Virus record (IMG/VR): IMGVR_UViG_3300010388_000278
Location: 1 to 37,052 of that record
Strand: one strand, 5' to 3'
From: a virus
DNA: 37,052 nt
Numbering within the stretch: position 1 is the stretch's first letter; each line of letters begins with the position of its first letter. A model generated the notes under the pieces. That model did no database searches and was not told the DNA's origin. It saw nothing but the letters and a program-made list of their open reading frames with translations. A program made the position numbers and the translations under genes. Below are positions 31,982 to 37,052 of this stretch, in pieces.

Positions 31982-32415
31982 GCGATAGAGCCAAGTTCGA
32001 TATCGACCTACAGTACGGCCAAGCAGGTGAGAAATGGCTGGCATGGCTAGGCACCGACCAAGCCAAGGTTGAGGTGAAGACTGAACGTGATACTTGGGCT
32101 ACCACAGGCAATGCCGTGTTCGAGTTCAGATGCCGAGGTAAGGCCTCAGGCATAGCAGTGACTACCTCAGACTATTGGGTGCACAACTTTATGCTAGGCG
32201 GTAAGCATTGCATGACCATGGTCTGGCCTACCGATGACTTGAAGACGTTCCTCAGGATGTGCCATTCGACCAGCGGCTTGCATGGCTCACGTAAGGTATC
32301 AGGTGGAGATGATAATGCCTCAGAGGTCATCCTAGTGCCCATACAGGCCCTTTGGAGGATTAGTTGCCACTCACTGCCTATGTCGGTCAATCCAAGCCGT
32401 CCTAGCCAATCCTAG
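31978..32415 (+). CDS. PD-(D/E)XK-like nuclease, 145 aa
   Basis: The ATG overlaps the upstream stop. Motifs seen: QYGQAGEKWLAWLG with a conserved Glu in the first helix, then KVEVKTERD (E-x-K core), then FEFRCRGKASGIAVTTSDYW, the usual order of a small PD-(D/E)XK fold. Related small phage nucleases act as resolvases or DNA-repair enzymes. The tail is Ser/Pro-rich. Not a close match to a named family; the nuclease call rests on the motif order. Confidence 0.6.
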   Translation: MSDRAKFDIDLQYGQAGEKWLAWLGTDQAKVEVKTERDTWATTGNAVFEFRCRGKASGIAVTTSDYWVHNFMLGGKHCMTMVWPTDDLKTFLRMCHSTSGLHGSRKVSGGDDNASEVILVPIQALWRISCHSLPMSVNPSRPSQS

Positions 32416-32625
32416 ACCCATTGGACGACGTGATTAGGTTAGGCTGATTTAATGCGTCGCATAGGGCACTGGTAATACCTAACAAAGCATACCCCATGTC
32501 AATACCCCAACTGGTATCATGACTGGTTTGACCTACATTCTCCTTAACCATGACCTAATCGCCCCACATTGAGGTCCAATTAGACATAAACAATGTTGTG
32601 CGAAATCGAATCCGACGTCAATTGG
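32416..32625. other. convergent intergenic region with ACCTAAT repeats
   Basis: This 210-nt gap lies between two convergent genes, where only terminators are expected, yet no clear one is present. It contains GATTAGGT (32432-32439) and its inverted partner ACCTAATC (32553-32560), plus a near copy ACCTAAC (32477-32483). The same word ACCTAAT occurs at 30619-30625 and within the palindrome at 31021. These could be binding sites or part of an origin. No gene is apparent. Confidence 0.35.
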
Positions 32626-33240
32626 TCAGGATTCGAGGGGGGGAGGGGGGTCGATAGGCGAGATGTCGCTGACGCCGAACGGGTTAGGAGATGTATCCTG
32701 TGGGGGCAAAAAGGAACTCTTCGGATTTTTAGACCAAGCCAGAAAAGCCTGAGTCGATTGAGGCTTCTCTACGATGACTTCTGCGTCAATAGCCTGTTCC
32801 TTGGCCTTTTTTAGGGCCTCTCCTCGTTCCGTAAGTAGTTTATTGATAGTATCATGCGAGATACTAAAACGATGTTCTACGACGCTTTGGGGCTGGTCCT
32901 GTAGGGTCTGAATCTTGTCAATGGCAATGCCCATGGCGATGGGTATCTGCGAGACGTGCAGATTGTCCAGTTCATCGACCAACTTGCGGGAAGCCGACTG
33001 GACGAAGTTTTTGAGGTTTCGGACAGTAGTAGCCTTAAACTCGTCCTGAAGGCCAGTTGCCTCAGGCATGGCCCTTTTGACCGCCATGACGTTATTGGGC
33101 GACATCTTGGCTTCCTTGGCGATTTCGAGGATTGGCTTCCCCTGACGCAGGAGTGCCTCTGCCTTGTCTTTACGCTCCTTGGGCACCTTTGAGGCTTTAT
33201 GCTGGGATGAGGGGTTAGTGCTCAATCGCTCGTTATCCAT
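32626..33240 (-). CDS. HTH DNA-binding protein, possible small terminase subunit, 204 aa
   Basis: Residues about 25-60 form a helix-turn-helix (ALLRQGKPILEIAKEAKMSP, then NNVMAVKRAM). The next part (KLVDELDNLHVSQIPIAMGI, then AIDKIQTLQDQPQSVVE) resembles the 'A-x-G-I-x-x-D-K-x-x-x-L-x-G/D-x-P' block I know from small-terminase-like phage proteins that recognise pac/cos DNA. The C-terminus ends in a Pro run encoded by a G-rich plus-strand tract (32637-32650). Its ATG overlaps the RusA ATG on the other strand (CATG at 33238-33241). It is opposite in strand to TerL, unusual for a small terminase, so a regulator remains possible. Confidence 0.65.
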   Translation of the reverse strand: MDNERLSTNPSSQHKASKVPKERKDKAEALLRQGKPILEIAKEAKMSPNNVMAVKRAMPEATGLQDEFKATTVRNLKNFVQSASRKLVDELDNLHVSQIPIAMGIAIDKIQTLQDQPQSVVEHRFSISHDTINKLLTERGEALKKAKEQAIDAEVIVEKPQSTQAFLAWSKNPKSSFLPPQDTSPNPFGVSDISPIDPPPPLES

Positions 33241-33769
33241 GGTTGACTCCTATGTGCCATTGAACCACCTGTCAACTGTGCCCGACGAACCTAGCAACTA
33301 TTTCGAACGTAAGTTCATGGTGGACCTTGTCCCCATCAGAACTACCCACCAGTCCGACCTCCGAATCCTGAAGACCAAGGACGGACGCCATTTCGTCGGC
33401 AAGACCTCCAAGTCCGAGGTGGTCAAGTGGATGAAGGAGTTTGCCAATCGTGCAACCCACTTCACCCCCGACGTCCCTTTCGAGGGCCCCCTAGAGGTCA
33501 CCCTCTACTTTGGCTTCCCCCTCATCAAGGCCGACAAGGGCAAGGACGCCCCCATGACCACCAAGCCCGACTTCGACAACCTAGCCAAGTCCATGGTGGA
33601 TACCCTGACCAAGATGAATTTCTGGAAGGACGACTCCCAGATTGTCTTTGGCAAGGTGATGAAGTTCCGCACCAAGATGCCGTTTGTCGGCGTCTGGGTG
33701 AAACCCTGCAAATTCATTGATTCCGAGTATTGCGAGCAAATCCGCAAGCACCTCAATGAGGGAAAGTGA
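33239..33769 (+). CDS. rusA: RusA-family Holliday junction resolvase, 176 aa
   Basis: KPDFDNLAK (109-117, with D111 and D113), then DTLTKMNFWKDDSQIV (D131, D132), is the RusA metal-binding pattern K-P-D-x-D-N ... D-D-x-Q-I. RusA cuts four-way junctions and branched DNA before packaging. The start is uncertain: 33239 overlaps the divergent HTH start, whereas 33317 (MVDLVPI) would begin at the family's usual first beta strand and leave a 77-bp promoter gap. The 3' end overlaps the next gene by 14 nt. Active-site residues are complete. Confidence 0.88.
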   Translation: MVDSYVPLNHLSTVPDEPSNYFERKFMVDLVPIRTTHQSDLRILKTKDGRHFVGKTSKSEVVKWMKEFANRATHFTPDVPFEGPLEVTLYFGFPLIKADKGKDAPMTTKPDFDNLAKSMVDTLTKMNFWKDDSQIVFGKVMKFRTKMPFVGVWVKPCKFIDSEYCEQIRKHLNEGK

Positions 33770-34205
33770 ACTGATTAAGGCCTACGGCCTTCCTAAGGAG
33801 GAATTGAGAGAGTTTCGCCTGACCCTTGTCCGAGGCGAAGACTGGGACAAGGAGAAGGTGGGCGATAAGCCCGAGAAACTCTGTCCCGTAATTTTTTCCC
33901 CTTCGGGGAAGGCTAAGGTTCTGGAGAAATTCGGCGTTAAGGAGGCCAAGCCAGCCGAAATCGAATCAACCACCTTCAAAGCGAAGGTGGTTAGATGTGA
34001 CTTTCCGAATCATCGCCTCATGACAGCCGTCGCCGAAGGCTCCACGAACATCATCACTGTGCAGACTTTTGACGCCAGACTCTTCTATCGAGGTGCGGAG
34101 ATTCTCATTACGCCGAAGGGGTCCGCGTTTTTCTGCTCGCAAAGACCCGCTTCGAAGCAGAGACTCTTCAGCACTTCCACTAAATCCAAATCAAATGAAG
34201 TTTAA
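33756..34205 (+). CDS. unknown protein downstream of RusA, 149 aa
   Basis: Start set at 33756 (MRESELIK), 14 nt inside the end of rusA; an in-frame ATG at 33717 would extend the overlap. A helical N-terminus with AYGLPKEELREFR is followed by a beta-rich C-terminal half (TTFKAKVVRCDFPNHRLMTA, then ITVQTFDARLFYRGAEILIT), ending in a Ser/Lys tail. It is mixed alpha/beta with a winged or OB-like feel but no motif I can name. Coupling to rusA suggests a DNA-related role. Confidence 0.65.
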   Translation: MRESELIKAYGLPKEELREFRLTLVRGEDWDKEKVGDKPEKLCPVIFSPSGKAKVLEKFGVKEAKPAEIESTTFKAKVVRCDFPNHRLMTAVAEGSTNIITVQTFDARLFYRGAEILITPKGSAFFCSQRPASKQRLFSTSTKSKSNEV

Positions 34206-34311
34206 GAATGAACCGAAATCTCAAGGCTCCAAGGGCTCCAAGGATGCCTACGACAAGAACGAATACCGCTCCAAAGGTAAAAAGCCCCAGAGGGGCGGCA
34301 AGCGTTGCTAA
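34195..34311 (+). CDS. 38-aa very basic peptide
   Basis: ATG at 34195 overlaps the previous gene's end by 11 nt; TAA at 34309-34311. The product, MKFKNEPKSQGSKGSKDAYD followed by KNEYRSKGKKPQRGGKRC, is Lys/Arg/Gly/Ser-rich with a C-terminal cysteine and no hydrophobic core. It may bind nucleic acid or be a disordered virion or assembly peptide. Overlap with its neighbour and AT-poor coding support expression, but it is short. Confidence 0.5.
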   Translation: MKFKNEPKSQGSKGSKDAYDKNEYRSKGKKPQRGGKRC

Positions 34312-34345
34312 ATTCCCCCGCAAATAAAAAGACCCCACTACCCCA

Positions 34346-34945
34346 ATGAGAGAAATCGAAAGAAAAGCGTCCGACAAACTTAAGGACTTTATTAGCCGAG
34401 TCGGCAAGAAAATCGGCGAAGCCGAAAGCAACATGGCTGGCGGCATCGGCAGAAGTGCCAACAAGATGGCGTCTGGCGTCGAAAGCATGGCTGAGCGTCT
34501 TAAGTCCAAGCCTAAGCAGGAGGGACCCTCCTACAGTCAGGCAGACATGGATAAGGCCATGGAAATCTGGAAGGAGCAGGGCATGGGCAAGATTGGCAAC
34601 AAGCCCAAGGGCGATAAGATGATGAACAAGCCTATCCCTGATTACATCACCAATTCGAACGACCCTTACTCGATGATGAAGTACGGCGAGATGTCGAAGA
34701 AGATTCTCAAGCAGAACTACGTTGAGAAGAGGCCTTACACTAGTGCCGAAAGAAAACTTGGTCGTGACATCAGAGATACCGCTATGTTCGGCGGTCTTGC
34801 TGGAGAAGCCATCAACTATGCCATGGATTCCAATGAATCCGAGCGAAAGAAGGCCTCTGAGCCTAAGCACTTCATGAGCCAAGAAACGACGTCCCAGCAG
34901 GACGCCCACAACTCTTGGACTAAGAGAAAATACGGAAACCAGTAA
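34346..34945 (+). CDS. late protein, 199 aa, unknown
   Basis: Starts MREIERKAS after CCCCACTACCCCAATG, with no SD. Basic and helical: an N-terminal amphipathic region (KLKDFISRVGKKIGEAESNM), a Met/Lys/Gly-rich middle, and a Ser/Gln-rich C-terminus. No membrane segment. It is the first of three late genes immediately before TerL and shares with the next two a disordered, charged character. Could be a scaffold-like or internal virion protein; not established. Confidence 0.7.
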   Translation: MREIERKASDKLKDFISRVGKKIGEAESNMAGGIGRSANKMASGVESMAERLKSKPKQEGPSYSQADMDKAMEIWKEQGMGKIGNKPKGDKMMNKPIPDYITNSNDPYSMMKYGEMSKKILKQNYVEKRPYTSAERKLGRDIRDTAMFGGLAGEAINYAMDSNESERKKASEPKHFMSQETTSQQDAHNSWTKRKYGNQ

Positions 34946-34947
34946 TC

Positions 34948-35688
34948 ATGGCTGACCAAGCAAGGAAAAAGGCGAGCGAAGCACTTGCTCGTATCGGTTA
35001 CTGGCTTAAAGACCAGAAGGCGAGAGAGCACCCGACTGCTGGCGGTTACGGGTCTGGCACTGCTGGCAAGGCACATCTTGACGAAGGAAAACGACTTGAG
35101 GATGCCAGAGAGGCCATGAACATCGACGCCAAGAGAACTGAATACAGAAAGGGCCTCAAGGAGGCGGACGGAGAATTGTATTCGACTCAGGCCGACGTGC
35201 TCCGCCGCAAGGGCAAACTCCAAGAAGCAAAGCAGAACACTTACAACGACAACTCTTGGAATGAACAGCATCCCGACATTGAGGGTAGACGCAGAATGCT
35301 CGACAAGGGCATGGAAGCCGCTGACGCAAGACTGGAAGCGGCGTTGGAAAAAAGAAGAATCAAGCACACTGAACTGAACAAAGGTTTCATCCCCCAAGAA
35401 GAAGCGTACGGCAAGATGGGAAGCAGGGCAGACAGTCTTAACAAAACTGGAAATGACCTGAACCGACAGCAGATTGAGAAAATTGCGAGCGAACTCAAGA
35501 GACCTAAGCCACTCGGCAAGGAAACTGCCGACAGGCTCTTGAACGAAGGTGCCGACCACGCCAGACTCCAGTCGAGAAAGGAAGGCACGATTGCGGCCAC
35601 TACCATTCTTGGTGCTGGTGCCGCTGGTGGTGCTGGTGCCGCCTATCGCTCTTCTTGGAGTCAGAAGAAGGACGCCGAGCGTAAGTAA
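34948..35688 (+). CDS. coiled-coil late protein with C-terminal Gly/Ala segment, 246 aa
   Basis: Starts two bases after the previous stop (TAATCATG). Residues about 45-140 are charged and helical (KRLEDAREAMNIDAKRTEYR and similar), consistent with a long coiled coil. Near the C-terminus GTIAATTILGAGAAGGAGAA is a Gly/Ala hydrophobic segment, followed by a Lys/Arg tail. The combination of coiled coil and small-residue membrane-active stretch echoes the ejection-type proteins at 1916-4516. Confidence 0.7.
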   Translation: MADQARKKASEALARIGYWLKDQKAREHPTAGGYGSGTAGKAHLDEGKRLEDAREAMNIDAKRTEYRKGLKEADGELYSTQADVLRRKGKLQEAKQNTYNDNSWNEQHPDIEGRRRMLDKGMEAADARLEAALEKRRIKHTELNKGFIPQEEAYGKMGSRADSLNKTGNDLNRQQIEKIASELKRPKPLGKETADRLLNEGADHARLQSRKEGTIAATTILGAGAAGGAGAAYRSSWSQKKDAERK

Positions 35689-35700
35689 AACTACAAAGAC

Positions 35701-36363
35701 ATGGCGGAAGACGACAAATACGTTCCGTCAAACGGGAACCCCCAACTCGACCCTTCTTACGTCAAAAGCGTAGTAAGGAGCGGGTCGGGTGCTCCTTCTG
35801 ATTTTTGGGCCAAGAACAACCAGCAGTTCAAGGATTTAGCAAAGAAGAGCGAAGAGAACCAAAAGAGCATCGCAGATTTCAACGCTGACCAAGAGGCGTC
35901 TAGGGCTGGGTTGCTGAACAAGAAAATGGTTCCAGAGGGGCTGGAAGTGGGAGACGGCGGCGTTCTCAGGAATAAGGGCTACAACTCTACGAAGGGTTAT
36001 CTCGCAAAAGAGGTAACAAAAATGCAAAGAGCCCACATAACGGAACGCACTTGGGGCAAGTACAACAGGGGTAAGACTCTCGACATGTATGGCAACCCTC
36101 AGGCGACCCCGACCAAAAAGTCAGACATTACGGCTTCAATTTCCCCGAACTACGGGACTTACAAGCCAAAGGGAAATTTGATGGCAGGAGCGGCTGGTTC
36201 CGTAGCAGGTGGACTTGCTCCTTGGATTGGAAGATTCAACCCAACCGCATGCGGACCAGTCTTAGTAAGCACTTTTGGTCATAGCGGAGGCGTAATCCAA
36301 TCCAATACCCAAGAGGCCATCAATAACGGGCTCTGCATCAACTCAACCAGCCACTGGACCTGA
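35701..36363 (+). CDS. late protein, 220 aa, unknown
   Basis: Begins MAEDDKYVP after AACTACAAAGACATG; its TGA (36361-36363) overlaps the TerL start (TGATG). Residues 25-80 are Lys/Asn/Gln-rich and helical; residues about 160-185 (LMAGAAGSVAGGLAPWIGRF) form a Gly/Ala hydrophobic stretch; the C-terminus contains two cysteines (ACGPV and LCINS). No family recognised. Its stop-start overlap with TerL indicates co-translation with the packaging gene. Confidence 0.7.
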   Translation: MAEDDKYVPSNGNPQLDPSYVKSVVRSGSGAPSDFWAKNNQQFKDLAKKSEENQKSIADFNADQEASRAGLLNKKMVPEGLEVGDGGVLRNKGYNSTKGYLAKEVTKMQRAHITERTWGKYNRGKTLDMYGNPQATPTKKSDITASISPNYGTYKPKGNLMAGAAGSVAGGLAPWIGRFNPTACGPVLVSTFGHSGGVIQSNTQEAINNGLCINSTSHWT

Positions 36364-37052
36364 TGGCTTTTGAGAAAGAGACAGTATGCGGAATTGAACT
36401 CACTAAGCATCCAGTAATTAAGATGCCTACTGAGGCCGAAGTCTTGGACTTGGCTCAGGAATTAGGCACCGATTCAGTCTCGGAAATCCTCAAGCGTCGT
36501 GAGGAGAAGATACAGGCGGAGCAAAACGACCCATACCGACACGGCTACGAGCCAGACAGTTGGGCTGAAGCCGACAGACTTCTGATGTCTGGCAACGAAC
36601 TGCTCATTATGGGCGGAAACAGAGCGGGAAAGACTGAATACGCCGCCAAGCGTGTGATGCAGTTGCTATGCTCTAGGCCAGAAAGCCGTGTGTGGTGCTT
36701 ACACACCACTTCGCAGACCTCCATCCAGATGCAACAGGCCGTCATCTGGAAGTACATGCCCCCTGAGTTCAAGAACGCCAAGAAGACCAAGGTCACGAAC
36801 ATCCAATATTCCCAGAAAAATGGGTTTACCGACGCTACGTTCGTTCTTCCGAATCGCTCCCAAATCTTCTTCATGAATTATGGTCAGGAGAAGAAGGTCA
36901 TCGAAGGTGGCGAGCCCGATTTCATCTGGTGCGACGAACTTGTGCCGCAGGACTGGATTGAGACGCTACGCTACCGACTAGTCACCCGCTCTGGTAAGAT
37001 GATTCTTACCTTTACGCCCATCACTGGCTTCACGCCTGTCGTCAAAGACTAC
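36363..37052 (+). CDS. terL: terminase large subunit, N-terminal ATPase half (partial)
   Basis: TerL packages phage DNA into the prohead, using an ATPase motor and a C-terminal nuclease. The visible 230 codons contain a Walker A motif GGNRAGKT (84-91), followed by EYAAKRVM, and a Walker B FIWCDE (187-192, with D191 and E192), then TFTPITGF with the coupling motif-III-like T-F-T-P. The nuclease domain lies beyond the right edge. ATG at 36363 overlaps the upstream TGA. The frame is open to the last base of the window. Confidence 0.92.
   Translation, partial: MAFEKETVCGIELTKHPVIKMPTEAEVLDLAQELGTDSVSEILKRREEKIQAEQNDPYRHGYEPDSWAEADRLLMSGNELLIMGGNRAGKTEYAAKRVMQLLCSRPESRVWCLHTTSQTSIQMQQAVIWKYMPPEFKNAKKTKVTNIQYSQKNGFTDATFVLPNRSQIFFMNYGQEKKVIEGGEPDFIWCDELVPQDWIETLRYRLVTRSGKMILTFTPITGFTPVVKDY

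Noticed and set aside
32385-32445. tRNA fragment (ATTGGACGACG resembling the tRNA-Arg D arm)
   Set aside because: Only the D-arm-like word matches; no acceptor pairing, anticodon stem or T arm could be built.
32637-32650. G7-A-G6 run as a quadruplex or phase-variation tract
   Set aside because: It encodes the Pro-rich end of the 204-aa protein just before its stop; only two G runs are present, too few for a quadruplex, though it is a plausible sequencing-error spot.
1-37052. CRISPR array, insertion sequence, integrase or attachment site
   Set aside because: No regularly spaced repeats, no transposase or integrase motifs, and no att-like duplication of the tRNA genes were found. A lysogeny module is not visible in this window.

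Overview
The window is a stretch of tailed-phage (Caudoviricetes) genome. Evidence: a terminase large subunit runs off the right edge, a block of virion-type genes opens the left edge, and between them lie a lysis-like cassette and an early/replication block with phage recombination genes. Both ends are cut inside genes (a C-terminal tail at 1-131, TerL from 36363), so a circular or permuted genome probably continues from TerL through portal and capsid genes back to position 1. The host cannot be named. Most starts, early and late, lack a Shine-Dalgarno sequence; early genes instead have a C/A-rich leader (AACCAAACACACACATG type). That suggests a host with SD-independent initiation, as known in Bacteroidota and some other phyla (inference).

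Layout: (1) 1-5490, plus strand, a tight late operon of unrecognised virion or ejection-type proteins. (2) 5490-22459, two overlapping giant genes (2367 and 3289 aa) covering about 46% of the window. They carry motifs of phage 'polyvalent proteins': two zincin HExxH motifs, a HEIQHAIQ zincin module and an EEIQSD module. By family precedent they are probably packaged and injected with the DNA. (3) 22443-23564, a holin-like protein, a tiny membrane peptide and a lipobox/coiled-coil/membrane protein that may be a spanin. (4) 23652-31398, minus strand, the early block. It ends at an intrinsic terminator and contains ribbon-helix-helix proteins, an ERF-type annealing protein, a DnaC-like loader, a winged-helix replication initiator, a RecE-like nuclease, many tiny proteins (one resembling a histone fold), and three arginine tRNAs. 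(5) 31442-37052, mostly plus strand: a lysozyme-like enzyme, a PD-(D/E)XK-like nuclease, RusA, late genes of unknown function and TerL, plus one minus-strand HTH gene that may be the small terminase.

The most novel signal is in noncoding DNA at 30188-30640. Two copies of a ~65-nt element fold, on the minus strand, into the same three-way junction: identical closing stem, near-identical 7-nt linker and compensatory changes in both inner stems. Each copy follows small stable hairpins and precedes a CA-rich leader and a tiny gene. A third, more divergent copy lies before the tandem tRNA-Arg genes. Other points of interest are the ERF protein with an SSB-like acidic tip, the overlapping frames in the lysis cassette, and the histone-fold-like mini-protein.
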